This document shows positions 1 through 6,772 of a stretch of DNA of 17,266 nt, piece after piece (within the stretch, counting starts at the first letter, position 1; each line of letters starts with the position of its first letter). The position numbers were made by a program, and so were the translations under genes. The notes under the pieces are model-generated. The model made no database searches. It worked only from the letters and a program-made list of their open reading frames with translations, and had not been told where the DNA came from. Source of the DNA: CAZIOH01 sp964540815 (GTDB taxonomy: Bacteria > Myxococcota_A > Polyangia > Fen-1088); assembly GCA_964540815.1 (NCBI GenBank), contig CAZIOH010000119.1, forward strand, positions 1 to 17,266, in the 5' to 3' direction.

Positions 1-11
1 TAATCTAAGAA

Positions 12-53
12 ATGGCATTGAGGAGGCCGACGGTTCGATCCCGTTCAGCTCCA
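12..53 (+). tRNA. 3' half of a tRNA-Ala(GGC)-like gene, probably truncated or an att remnant
   Basis: The stretch reads as the 3' part of a tRNA. It has an anticodon loop ATGGCAT (12-18, anticodon GGC preceded by T and followed by A), a 3' anticodon-stem strand TGAGG (19-23), a variable loop AGGCC (24-28), and a T arm GACGG / TTCGATC / CCGTT (29-45, five pairs including one G-U). The acceptor strand CAGCTCC (46-52) and discriminator A53 follow. The next bases are CGA, so CCA is not encoded. The loop, variable loop, T loop and acceptor strand closely match known bacterial tRNA-Ala. The expected 5' anticodon-stem strand (CCTCA) is absent: bases 7-11 are AAGAA and cannot pair, and the first 11 bases are AT-rich. 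This looks like a 3' fragment left by integration or rearrangement. The main alternative is the 3' end of tmRNA, which also mimics tRNA-Ala. Confidence 0.55.
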
Positions 54-225
54 CGAAATCGTTAGGGATTATTTTTTTCGAAAGGCCGTTTGAAACGATT
101 GGCGGTCCAAGCGATTCGAACGATTGACCCAGGGATCGCGGGTGTGCCCGCATCTCCGTCGTCGCTGAAAGCGGAGCAGACGCAGGGCGACGATAGATCT
201 TCAGCCAGACGGAGGTCAGCCCCCG

Positions 226-597
226 TCACGAGACCGCGCGGTAGAGCAGAACCGAACCGAGCACGGCGTGCATCACCGAATTCGGCACGATGCCGCTCAG
301 CTTCGTCAGCGAGCCGCGCAGATAACCGCTGATCTCGATCGGGAGCAGGCCGAGCTGGGTGACCGCGGCTCCGGCCAGGAACGCCCGGACAGCCGGGGTC
401 ACCGGCTCGTTGCGCAGCAGGAAGCACGTGAGGCCCTGCGCGAAGATCAGCACTCCAACCTCGCGCATCCAGATCACGGTTGCGGGGCTCACTGCGGCCC
501 CCTTGCTCTCCAAGAGCCGTACGGGCCACGTGATGGCCAAGAAGCCGACGATCGCCGCAATCGTGGACATGAGGGTCAACAGCTGGGTCAGGTTCAT
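226..597 (-). CDS. Small polytopic inner-membrane protein, function unknown
   Basis: A 123-residue protein with about four hydrophobic segments: roughly residues 5-27, 42-61, 70-88 and 100-120. The second segment follows the motif WMREVGVL. Length and topology resemble small DUF4345-like or other uncharacterised four-helix membrane proteins, but I do not recognise a specific family and assign no reaction. The ATG at 595-597 is preceded by CGAAAGG as a plausible ribosome-binding site. The gene is transcribed away from the XRE regulator, with only 82 bases between the two starts and a perfect inverted repeat in that gap. Control by that regulator is therefore a reasonable inference. Some 170 bases between its stop and the tRNA-like element contain no convincing gene. 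Confidence 0.7.
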   Translation of the reverse strand: MNLTQLLTLMSTIAAIVGFLAITWPVRLLESKGAAVSPATVIWMREVGVLIFAQGLTCFLLRNEPVTPAVRAFLAGAAVTQLGLLPIEISGYLRGSLTKLSGIVPNSVMHAVLGSVLLYRAVS

Positions 598-629
598 GGG
601 ACGACGATGCGCCTTTCGAGACGATGGCT

Positions 630-651
630 CAATGACCTGCGGAGGTCATTG
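630..651. promoter_or_regulatory. Perfect 9-bp inverted repeat in divergent promoter region (candidate operator)
   Basis: Arms CAATGACCT (630-638) and AGGTCATTG (643-651) are exact reverse complements separated by GCGG. The element lies 32 bases upstream of the membrane-protein start (597) and 28 bases upstream of the XRE start (680), so a bound dimer could affect both genes. It is AT-richer than its surroundings. Perfect dyads of this size in a divergent gap beside a helix-turn-helix gene are typical autoregulatory operators; which protein binds is inferred. Confidence 0.55.
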
Positions 652-679
652 GCCGCGGCGCCCGAGCTGGTAACGTTGA

Positions 680-1486
680 ATGGTCATGAAAGGCCGTCTG
701 TTCTCGGCGCTACTGAAGTACCACCGCGGGCGCCGCGGCCTCTCCCAGCTCGAGCTGGCGCTAGATGCCGGCGTGTCGGCTCGTCACGTGAGCTTCTTGG
801 AGTCGGGCCGTGCCCAACCGAGCGCCGAGATGGTCCTTCGGCTGATGTCGGTGCTCGGGGTTTGTCTGCGGGAGCAAGACGAAGCGCTGGTCGCAGCGGG
901 CCTCGAGCCACGCTTCCCCGAGCCACCGGCGGCCCGCCTGGCACCCGAGGTGGACGCCGCCATCACCCAGATGATGCGCCAGCACGAGCCGTTTCCGCTG
1001 TCGGTCCTCGGGGTCGACGCGACCGTGCTCCGAGCAAACAGCGCGGCGATGGCCGTGCTTCAGGCGTTCTCGTCCGACGCCGCGTCCGTAGGGAATTCTC
1101 CGAACGCCCTCGAATTGTTCTTCGATCCGCGGCTGTGGCGTCCATTCGTGGTCGATTGGGCGCAGGTGGCTCGGGCGCTCATCGCGCGCCTGCATCGGGA
1201 GACGTTGCTCAGTGCCGATGCGCGGCTCTCGGCCCTGCTCGACCGGCTGCTCGCTTACCCTGACGTGCCCGGGGAGTGGCGCCATCCGGACTTCTCGGCG
1301 GCATTCGGGCCCACCACCGCGTTCCGGCTCGAGCGGGGCGAGCTCAAGGTGGGGTTCATCGTCACGGTGACGATGTTCTCGGGCCCGCGCGACGTGACTC
1401 TTGATGAGCTGCGCATCGAAAGCTGCTTCCCGATCGACCCAGCGACGCGGCTGACCTGCGAGCGGCTCGCCGCTCACGGCCGATGA
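680..1486 (+). CDS. XRE-family transcriptional regulator with MmyB-like ligand-binding domain
   Basis: A 268-residue cytoplasmic DNA-binding protein. Residues about 6-62 form an XRE/Cro-C1 helix-turn-helix with the recognisable run SQLELALDAGVSARHVSFLE and the following ESGRAQPS. Residues about 90-265 resemble the MmyB-like (PAS-type, MLTR) ligand-binding domain that normally follows this HTH in about 260-280 residue regulators, with the usual landmarks VLRANSAAM and LFFDPRLW. The ligand is unknown; homologues are usually described as regulators of neighbouring genes. ATG at 680 was chosen; the in-frame ATG at 686 is an alternative, since neither has a strong Shine-Dalgarno. The divergent membrane protein and intergenic dyad suggest auto- and cross-regulation. 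The stop overlaps a small downstream frame by ATGA. Confidence 0.88.
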   Translation: MVMKGRLFSALLKYHRGRRGLSQLELALDAGVSARHVSFLESGRAQPSAEMVLRLMSVLGVCLREQDEALVAAGLEPRFPEPPAARLAPEVDAAITQMMRQHEPFPLSVLGVDATVLRANSAAMAVLQAFSSDAASVGNSPNALELFFDPRLWRPFVVDWAQVARALIARLHRETLLSADARLSALLDRLLAYPDVPGEWRHPDFSAAFGPTTAFRLERGELKVGFIVTVTMFSGPRDVTLDELRIESCFPIDPATRLTCERLAAHGR

Positions 1487-1578
1487 CGGCGCATCCCATC
1501 GACCGGGGAACGGGGCTCCCGCTCAATCATCCCGATGTGGTCCTCCAGGGCACGATCCCACTTTGGGGGCGGTCGTGA
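1483..1578 (+). CDS. Possible 31-residue frame overlapping the XRE stop; doubtful
   Basis: The XRE gene ends in TGA within an ATGA overlap (ATG at 1483-1485), opening a 31-codon frame that stops at 1576-1578. About three quarters of its third codon positions are G or C, compatible with coding but below that of the main genes. There is no recognisable domain. Its stop overlaps the ATG of the next small frame (TGATG). It could be a translationally coupled leader, the start of a decayed gene, or chance. I know no family for it. Confidence 0.15.
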   Translation: MTAHPIDRGTGLPLNHPDVVLQGTIPLWGRS

Positions 1579-1691
1579 TGTCTGCCATGTCCATCGTGGT
1601 CGGGATGATGTATCTCTTCAGCGCATGTTCGGAGCGGCTGGCAGCGGCTGAGTCAGGCGGCGCGACCACCGATGTCATCGCGCCAGGGTAG
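1578..1691 (+). CDS. Possible 37-residue hydrophobic peptide; doubtful
   Basis: ATG at 1578 overlaps the stop of the preceding 31-codon frame. The peptide begins with a hydrophobic stretch (MSAMSIVVGMMYLFSAC) resembling a signal or lipoprotein leader ending at Cys17, followed by a short polar tail; it stops at 1689-1691. The residues before the cysteine (FSAC) are only a partial lipobox. It could be a small lipoprotein or membrane peptide, or a remnant of a broken gene in the 290-base gap between the regulator and the reductase. Apart from these two frames I see nothing in that gap. Confidence 0.22.
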   Translation: MSAMSIVVGMMYLFSACSERLAAAESGGATTDVIAPG

Positions 1692-1776
1692 ACTGCTCGC
1701 CCGAGGGACCCCGAAACGCTCGACCACCCATCCGCACAGGCGTTTTCCACCACAGGTTGACGAAAGGAGGGACGAG

Positions 1777-2448
1777 ATGAAAGTTGGCATCATCGGAACC
1801 GGCGTGGTGGCCCAGACGCTCGGCAGCAAGCTGCTCGAGCTCGGCCATGACGTCGCGCTCGGCACCCGCGATCCTCAGAAGCTCGACGAGAAGAAGACCT
1901 TTGCGGTGACGCTGCGCGAGTGGCTGGTGGCGGTCAAGGGCCGGGCCCGGGTGTTTACGTTTCGGGATGCGGCCGTCCACGGGGAGCTGCTCATCAACGC
2001 CACTCTCGGTGAGGCTTCGGTCGAGGCGCTCCAGCGCGCCGAGGTGGGCGCGGTCGGCTCCAAGATCCTCATCGATACCGCCAACGACCTCGACTATGGC
2101 AAGGGAATGCCGCCCCGATCGAGGGCCAGCCAGGACAACTGCCTGGCGGAGAAGATCCAGTCGGCGTTTCCCGACCTGCGCGTGGTCAAGTCGCTCAACA
2201 CCATCGGCGCCCCGGTCATGGTGAATCCCCGGGCGGTGGGGGGAGGAGATCACACCGTGTTCGTGTCCGGCAACGACCCGGACGCCAAGGCCCAGGTGAC
2301 CGAGCTCTTGAAGTCGTTCGGTTGGCAGGATGTGATGGATCTGGGCGACATCTCGTCGGCGCGCGGCCCCGAGATGTACATGGCCATGTGGATTCGCCTG
2401 TGGGGCGCCACCCGCACCGGCCTCATCAACGTGAGGGTCGTTCGTTGA
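1777..2448 (+). CDS. NADPH-dependent F420 reductase-like (COG2085) oxidoreductase
   Basis: A 223-residue cytosolic protein. It opens with a dinucleotide-binding Rossmann motif, GIIGTGVVAQTLG (residues 4-16), followed by a beta strand and TRDP (30-33), which favours NADP(H). The middle holds VVKSLNTIGAPVMVNP, and the C-terminus ends in SARGPEMYMAMWIRLWG, both typical of the COG2085 NADP oxidoreductase / F420-dependent reductase-like family. Members normally have about 200-230 residues, so this is full length. Whether coenzyme F420 is really the partner cannot be read from the sequence; many bacterial members are uncharacterised. The ATG at 1777 is chosen over longer frames because AAAGGAGG (1763-1770) sits ideally upstream. 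The stop overlaps the next ATG (TGATG), implying translational coupling. Confidence 0.85.
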   Translation: MKVGIIGTGVVAQTLGSKLLELGHDVALGTRDPQKLDEKKTFAVTLREWLVAVKGRARVFTFRDAAVHGELLINATLGEASVEALQRAEVGAVGSKILIDTANDLDYGKGMPPRSRASQDNCLAEKIQSAFPDLRVVKSLNTIGAPVMVNPRAVGGGDHTVFVSGNDPDAKAQVTELLKSFGWQDVMDLGDISSARGPEMYMAMWIRLWGATRTGLINVRVVR

Positions 2449-3194
2449 TGGTCCCAACCGGGCACGCATCGACGCGCGGCACCTGGCCGATCGTGGTGCT
2501 CACATGGCTGGCGGTGGGCTTGACCTCGATCGCCGCCTGGGCTCAGCCGGCGGCCGAGGCCGGGCCCGGGGCCGCCGCCATGCCCCCGCCCCCCGCGCCG
2601 CCCGTGGTGGTGGCGCCGCCGCCGCCCCCGCCGGGGGGCCAGCGGGTGGTGCTGTCGCCGGCGGCCGTGACACCGGTGGCGGTGTCTCCGGCTCCCTCTC
2701 CCTTCGAGACGGGAATGCGGGGGTTCAGCATGGGACTGGCGGCGGGGCTCGCCGGCGGGTATCTGGTCGCGAGAGAGAACGGCTTTCATTCCAGCGACTG
2801 GCGCCCGCTGGTGGCGGGCGCCGGCATCGGCGCGCTGGCGGGAGGCGCGCTCGGCCTCGGGCTCGGCCTGGCCGACAACAACTCGGCCACGCCCGGACGA
2901 GGCTTCCTGGTCATGCGCGGCATGGCCGCCGGCGGCGGCTTCGGGCTGGTGGCGGGCGCCATCATCGGCGGGCTGGCCGCGCTCGACACCAACAAGCCGG
3001 AACATATCCTGCTCGGGGCCGCCATCGGGACCCTCTCGGGCACGGCGCTCGGTCTGATCCTGGGCAGCGTCGAGCACAACCCCTGGGCCCCCGGCTCGAC
3101 CCGGGGTCTGGCCTCTTTCAACGTCGGCGTGTCTCCATATTCGACCGAGCGGGGCGAGCTGGCGTTCGGTCCGCTCGTATCCGGGCACTTCTAG
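2448..3194 (+). CDS. Secreted proline- and glycine-rich protein with glycine-zipper segments
   Basis: A 248-residue hypothetical exported protein. Residues 1-32 form a signal peptide (hydrophobic VVLTWLAVGLTSIAAW, likely cleavage after AWA). Residues about 36-65 are proline-rich (MPPPPAPP, APPPPPPGG), and residues about 90-215 contain three hydrophobic glycine-zipper blocks (GFSMGLAAGLAGGYL, GAGIGALAGGALGLGLGL, GLVAGAIIGGLAAL) plus LLGAAIGTLSGTALGLILG. The C-terminal part (VGVSPYSTERGELAF) is polar and could be the start of a small outer-membrane strand. Glycine zippers are common in envelope-spanning lipoproteins and membrane-inserting proteins; no function is claimed. The start at 2448 overlaps the reductase stop, so the two are co-translated although their roles look unrelated. 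Confidence 0.75.
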   Translation: MVPTGHASTRGTWPIVVLTWLAVGLTSIAAWAQPAAEAGPGAAAMPPPPAPPVVVAPPPPPPGGQRVVLSPAAVTPVAVSPAPSPFETGMRGFSMGLAAGLAGGYLVARENGFHSSDWRPLVAGAGIGALAGGALGLGLGLADNNSATPGRGFLVMRGMAAGGGFGLVAGAIIGGLAALDTNKPEHILLGAAIGTLSGTALGLILGSVEHNPWAPGSTRGLASFNVGVSPYSTERGELAFGPLVSGHF

Positions 3195-3383
3195 AGCACC
3201 TGCGGCGCTCGCGGGAAGGGCCGGACCGCCCGCGGGGCCCTGTGCGGGCCGGCCCGTTCGGGCCCCGACGGGACTATGACCCGTCCTCGCCCTCGTCCGC
3301 CGATTGCGCAAGCTGCGCAGCCCGAGTTGCGCAACCCTGGGCGCCTCGCCGATCATCGCCGCGACTTCGTTCGTCCACCCGGC

Positions 3384-3399
3384 TGGATCGATGTTTGCT
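3384..3399 (+). promoter_or_regulatory. Candidate sigma-54 -24/-12 element before the pectate lyase
   Basis: TGGATCGATGTTTGCT matches the consensus TGGCACG-N4-TTGCW at 10 of 12 informative positions, with GG (3385-3386) and GC (3397-3398) separated by the required 10 bases and a perfect TTGCT. The predicted start of transcription (about 3410) would fall only about 3 bases before the chosen ATG (3413). That gives an almost leaderless mRNA and weakens the call. Confidence 0.3.
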
Positions 3400-3412
3400 G
3401 GGCCAGCCGGGC

Positions 3413-5146
3413 ATGAACGCGGCGAGGATCTGGGTGACGTTGGGGATGAGCACGGGGCTGGCGCTGCTGCCTGCCCCGGGCCGAGGCGAGGATGTCACGC
3501 CCGCGACGAGCGCGGTCGAGCCGTCGGTCGAGCCGTCGGTCGAGCCGTCGGTCGAGAGGTTGGTCGAGACGTCGCCCCCCTCCGTGTCCTCGGTCCCCCC
3601 GGCACCACCGGCGGCGTGCGCGCCCGCCTCCCGCGATCCCCTCGGGCGCGACGCGGTCGCCGACGGCTGGGCGGCGGTTCACGAGGGGGGCACCGGGGTC
3701 ACGAATGGTGGGGCGGCCGCCGACGCGGCCCACGTCTACGTGGTCTCCGACCGCTCGCAGCTGATCCGGGCGCTCTATCCCGACGCGATCATCGCCGACT
3801 CCGGCGCCTTCACCTCGGCCGCCGGCCCCGACCCGACCCCCAAGATCATCCAGGTCCGCGGGGCCATCGACCTCAGCGTGGACGGCAGCTTGCGCCACCT
3901 CGGCTTCGAGGACTTCAAGGACCCGGGCTTCGACTTCGACGCCTACGTGGCCGCCTTCAAGCCGAGCGTGTGGAACGCCAATCCCGCCAACTGGAACTCC
4001 GCCGCCAAGAAGCCCTTCGTGCTCTCGGGGCCGCTCGAGACCGCCCGGGCCGCGTCGGCCAGGCGCCAGGCAGCCATCGTGCGCATCGCGATCGGCTCGA
4101 ACACCACCCTCATCGGCGCCCGCCACCCCGCCGGACAATTGATCAATGGCAACCTGTTGATCCGGGAGGGCGTGGACAACGTGGTGATCCGCAACCTGAC
4201 CTTCCTCGACGCCTTCGACGAGTTTCCCACCTGGGATCCCACCGACACCTTCGTGGTGGACCCGACCAAGCCCGGCTGCCAGGAGACCTATCTCGATCCG
4301 GACACCGGTCCGCAGAAGTGCCCCGGGGGCCGCTGGAACTCGAGCTACGACAACCTGTCGGTGCTGGGGGGCACCCACGTCTGGATCGATCACTGCACCT
4401 TCAGTGATGGGGCGCGGCAGGATCAGGCGTTTCCGTCGGTGTTCGAAGCCCCCTACGTGGGGGTGGATTTCCTGGTCGAGCACCACGACGGCCTGGTGGA
4501 CATCACCCAGAAGTCCAACTACGTCACGATGTCCTTCAACCGATTCGAGCGGCACGACAAGACCAACCTCATCGGAGCCAGCGACACCGCCACGGTCGCC
4601 AACGGGTTCGGCCTGCTCGGCGTGACCGTCCACCACAACTACTACAAGCGCGCGGGCCAGCGGATGCCGCGGGTGCGCTTCGGAAAGGTGCATGTCTACG
4701 ACAACGTCTACCAGGGAACGCTCGGCGATCTGGGCCCGGACGGGACGGCGATCCCCCGCAACCGCTTCCTCTACGGAATTGGCATCGGTTACCTGGCCAA
4801 GCTGGTGCTCGAGAACAACGTGTTCCGGGTGCAGGCCCCATGTGGGGTCGAGGTCCCGGACGGCGTGATGTTCTCCAACTGGCACAAGGCCGCTCCGACC
4901 TCCGGCACCGGCCTCGACGTGGGGCAGAAGACCTATCTTCAGGCGTCCGGCACCATGCTCAACGGGGTGCCGAAGGACCTGTTCGCCATCGCCAACGCCG
5001 CGGCGCTGGCCGCGGGCAAGCCCGCGCTCGAGTCGACCGACGCCGTCTGGTCGCCTGCCTCGACCTACCCGTACACGCTGGATCCGGTCGAGACCGTGGA
5101 GGATCTGGTGGTCCGCACCGCGGGGGCCGATCGCCCCACCGACTGA
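3413..5146 (+). CDS. Secreted pectate lyase-like polysaccharide lyase (family 1)
   Basis: A 577-residue exported enzyme predicted to cleave polygalacturonate by Ca2+-dependent beta-elimination. Residues 1-25 are a signal peptide; residues 35-75 form a Val/Pro/Ser/Glu linker with tandem VEPS repeats. The parallel beta-helix follows, with the hallmark PL1 motifs WIDHCTFSDG (324-333), DITQKSNYVTMSFNRF (363-378), HDKTNLIG (381-388) and HHNYYKRAGQRMPRVRFGKV (407-426). These supply the calcium-site Asp residues, the conserved Lys383 and the Arg cluster (417, 420, 422) that includes the catalytic arginine. At 577 residues it is longer than simple PL1 enzymes (about 350-420), because of insertions at about 165-220 and 265-310. 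The latter holds a possible disulphide pair (C289, C303). The ATG lacks a strong Shine-Dalgarno; an in-frame TTG lies just upstream. Substrate (pectate or a related uronan) is inferred. Confidence 0.88.
   Translation: MNAARIWVTLGMSTGLALLPAPGRGEDVTPATSAVEPSVEPSVEPSVERLVETSPPSVSSVPPAPPAACAPASRDPLGRDAVADGWAAVHEGGTGVTNGGAAADAAHVYVVSDRSQLIRALYPDAIIADSGAFTSAAGPDPTPKIIQVRGAIDLSVDGSLRHLGFEDFKDPGFDFDAYVAAFKPSVWNANPANWNSAAKKPFVLSGPLETARAASARRQAAIVRIAIGSNTTLIGARHPAGQLINGNLLIREGVDNVVIRNLTFLDAFDEFPTWDPTDTFVVDPTKPGCQETYLDPDTGPQKCPGGRWNSSYDNLSVLGGTHVWIDHCTFSDGARQDQAFPSVFEAPYVGVDFLVEHHDGLVDITQKSNYVTMSFNRFERHDKTNLIGASDTATVANGFGLLGVTVHHNYYKRAGQRMPRVRFGKVHVYDNVYQGTLGDLGPDGTAIPRNRFLYGIGIGYLAKLVLENNVFRVQAPCGVEVPDGVMFSNWHKAAPTSGTGLDVGQKTYLQASGTMLNGVPKDLFAIANAAALAAGKPALESTDAVWSPASTYPYTLDPVETVEDLVVRTAGADRPTD
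3515..3556 (+). repeat. 12-bp tandem repeat (about 3.5 copies) in the lyase linker
   Basis: The unit GTCGAGCCGTCG is repeated head to tail from 3515, with a partial fourth copy. It encodes the repeated tetrapeptide VEPS between signal peptide and catalytic domain. Copies are identical at the DNA level, which points to recent slippage expansion. Confidence 0.9.
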
Positions 5147-5168
5147 GCCGTGATCTGAGCCATGATCC
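5145..5168 (+). repeat. 12-bp imperfect tandem duplication at the lyase stop codon
   Basis: GAGCCGTGATCT (5145-5156) is followed by GAGCCATGATCC (5157-5168) and the start of a third copy. The first copy overlaps the lyase TGA stop. Confidence 0.55.
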
Positions 5169-5170
5169 GA

Positions 5171-5186
5171 GCCCGGAGCTCCGGGC
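5171..5186. terminator. 16-bp perfect palindrome after the lyase gene; weak terminator candidate
   Basis: GCCCGGAGCTCCGGGC is self-complementary and can fold as a six-pair GC stem with an AGCT loop, 25 bases after the lyase stop. No T-run follows, so it is not a classical intrinsic terminator; it could also be a protein-binding site. Confidence 0.3.
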
Positions 5187-5410
5187 ACATCGTTCCAGTT
5201 GTTCTGCGGCGGCGGATGGACCACAATCGTCCCGACTGGGGATGCGGGGTGGTGCCCGTCCAGGCTTCGCCGCGTGCATTGTTGTCGCGGGGCGTCGTCA
5301 GGGAGCCGGTTCTCGTCGATTCGATGAACGGCGCCGGCCGGGTAAGGGCTGGCTTGCCGTGATTCCGAAACCCTCCTTCACCAACCCTGCAACCCTGAAT
5401 CGAGGTTCTC

Positions 5411-6766
5411 ATGCTTGGACCAAGGTACCGGACGGCGCTCTTGCTCGGGGGGATGTTCCTCGGTGCGTGCGGATCCTCGAACAGCTCAGGGCCGGGGCCT
5501 GCAGGTCAAACTGGCAGTGGCGGCACCTCGGTGATTCACGCCTCGACCGGCGGCGCGACCGGCACCGTGACACCCCCCGCGGGTGGCAGCGGAGGCGAGA
5601 CCGTGACCCCGCCGGTGACCCCGCCGGTGACGATGACCGGCGGCTCCACGGTCGGCGGCACCGGAGGGGACCGGTCCGGCTCGGGCGGCGCGATGGCGAG
5701 CTCGACCGGCGCCGTGACCGGCGCGGCCGGCGGCAAGAACGGCGGGATGCAAGGTGGCGCCACGGGCGGCGCCTCACCACCGCTCGGAGGCACGACCGGC
5801 ACCGATCCCGGCACCGACGGCGACGGCGACTTCACCGCGGGACCGACCTACGCCCTGGCCAGCGATCTGACCATGAAGGGCAACCCGCAGGGAAAGACCT
5901 TCAACCTGTCGCTGCCCTCGGCGAACAGCAAGATCTTCACGGGAATGGACGCGACCCTGACCGCGCCGACGACCTTCACCCGTTCGATCAACGTCTACAT
6001 TCCGGCAAGGTACAAGGATGGCACCCCGGCGCCCCTGATGGTCGTTCAGGACGGGGGGGGGACCCCCTTCGTGCTCATCAAGGCCGCGCTCGACAACCTC
6101 ACGATCGAGACCGATCCCGCCCGGCGTCTGCCACCCTTCGTGGCCATCGCCGTGTCGTCCGGCGGCGGTGACGGCAAGGGCAGCGAGCGCGGCCTCGAGT
6201 ACGATACGATGTCGGATCGCTACGCACGTTACATCGACACCGAGGTGTTGCCGGCCATCGAGGCCAATGCGGCGGTCAAGGCCGCCTACCCCAACTTCTC
6301 GTTCACCAAGGATCCCAACGGGCGAGGCGCCGCCGGCTGCAGCTCGGGAGCGGCCGCCGCGTTCACGATGGCGTGGCTCTCGCCGAACCTGTTCCGCAAG
6401 GCCATCGCGTACTCGGCCACCCTGGTCGCACAGCAGGCCGACAATGCGCCCGAGAAGGCCATGTACCCGGACGGTGCATGGGACTATCACTCGAATCTGT
6501 CGCTCATCGCCAACACCACCCCAAACTTGCCGGTGCGGATCTTCCACAACGCGAACGAGATGGACAACGGCTACATGAACCCGGAGAGCAGCATGCACAA
6601 CTGGCTGATGGCCGGCCAGCGTACCGCGGCGGCGTTCAAGGCCAAGGGCTATCACTACCGGTTCGTGCTCGGAATGGGGCTCGGTCACTGCGATCAGCAG
6701 GTTCAGCGGGCCACGATGGGGGACGCCCTGTTGTGGCTCTGGCGTGGGTATCCGACCGGGCCCTGA
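5411..6766 (+). CDS. Secreted alpha/beta-hydrolase lipoprotein (enterochelin esterase-like / CE1-type)
   Basis: A 451-residue predicted lipoprotein esterase. The leader ends in FLGAC with lipidated Cys20. Residues 21-140 are a Gly/Thr/Ser/Pro-rich spacer that includes VTPPVTPPVT. The catalytic domain (about 155-451) has the Fes/esterase D-like pattern: SINVYIPARY (192-201), PLMVVQDGG (208-216), a nucleophile elbow GCSSG (309-313, Ser311), and a late GLGHCD (423-428) giving candidate catalytic His426, with Glu383/Asp385 in HNANEMDNG as acid candidates. Family members hydrolyse siderophore esters or feruloyl/acetyl groups on polysaccharides. Because it follows a pectate lyase on the same strand, a carbohydrate esterase role is favoured, but this is inference. 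Start ATG 5411 is preceded by GAGG. Its stop lies only 6 bases from the convergent gene's stop. Confidence 0.8.
   Translation: MLGPRYRTALLLGGMFLGACGSSNSSGPGPAGQTGSGGTSVIHASTGGATGTVTPPAGGSGGETVTPPVTPPVTMTGGSTVGGTGGDRSGSGGAMASSTGAVTGAAGGKNGGMQGGATGGASPPLGGTTGTDPGTDGDGDFTAGPTYALASDLTMKGNPQGKTFNLSLPSANSKIFTGMDATLTAPTTFTRSINVYIPARYKDGTPAPLMVVQDGGGTPFVLIKAALDNLTIETDPARRLPPFVAIAVSSGGGDGKGSERGLEYDTMSDRYARYIDTEVLPAIEANAAVKAAYPNFSFTKDPNGRGAAGCSSGAAAAFTMAWLSPNLFRKAIAYSATLVAQQADNAPEKAMYPDGAWDYHSNLSLIANTTPNLPVRIFHNANEMDNGYMNPESSMHNWLMAGQRTAAAFKAKGYHYRFVLGMGLGHCDQQVQRATMGDALLWLWRGYPTGP
5603..5626 (+). repeat. 12-bp tandem duplication in the esterase linker
   Basis: GTGACCCCGCCG occurs twice in perfect tandem (5603-5614, 5615-5626), with a partial third copy GTGAC. 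It encodes VTPP repeats in the lipoprotein spacer. Confidence 0.85.
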
Positions 6767-6772
6767 TCGGCG

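Noticed and set aside
1..56. tmRNA (ssrA) 3' end
   Set aside because: The T arm and acceptor fit, but the exact ATGGCAT loop and AGGCC variable loop at tRNA spacing favour tRNA-Ala; kept as the main alternative, not as the call.
62..90. Run of seven T (72-78) after the tRNA-like element as an intrinsic terminator
   Set aside because: No GC-rich hairpin directly precedes the T-run.
1523..1753. 76-codon - strand frame in the gap after the XRE gene
   Set aside because: No domain, no ribosome-binding site and biased composition; the competing + strand frames are at least arranged by stop-start overlap.
2504..3412. Extension of the lyase frame upstream to 2504
   Set aside because: It would overlap the glycine-zipper gene in another frame and place the signal peptide internally; the part before 3413 is Arg/Gly-rich noise.
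3353..5224. 623-codon open frame on the - strand over the pectate lyase
   Set aside because: Antisense shadow; composition is Gly/Val/Asp/His-rich with no motif, while the + strand has full PL1 signatures.
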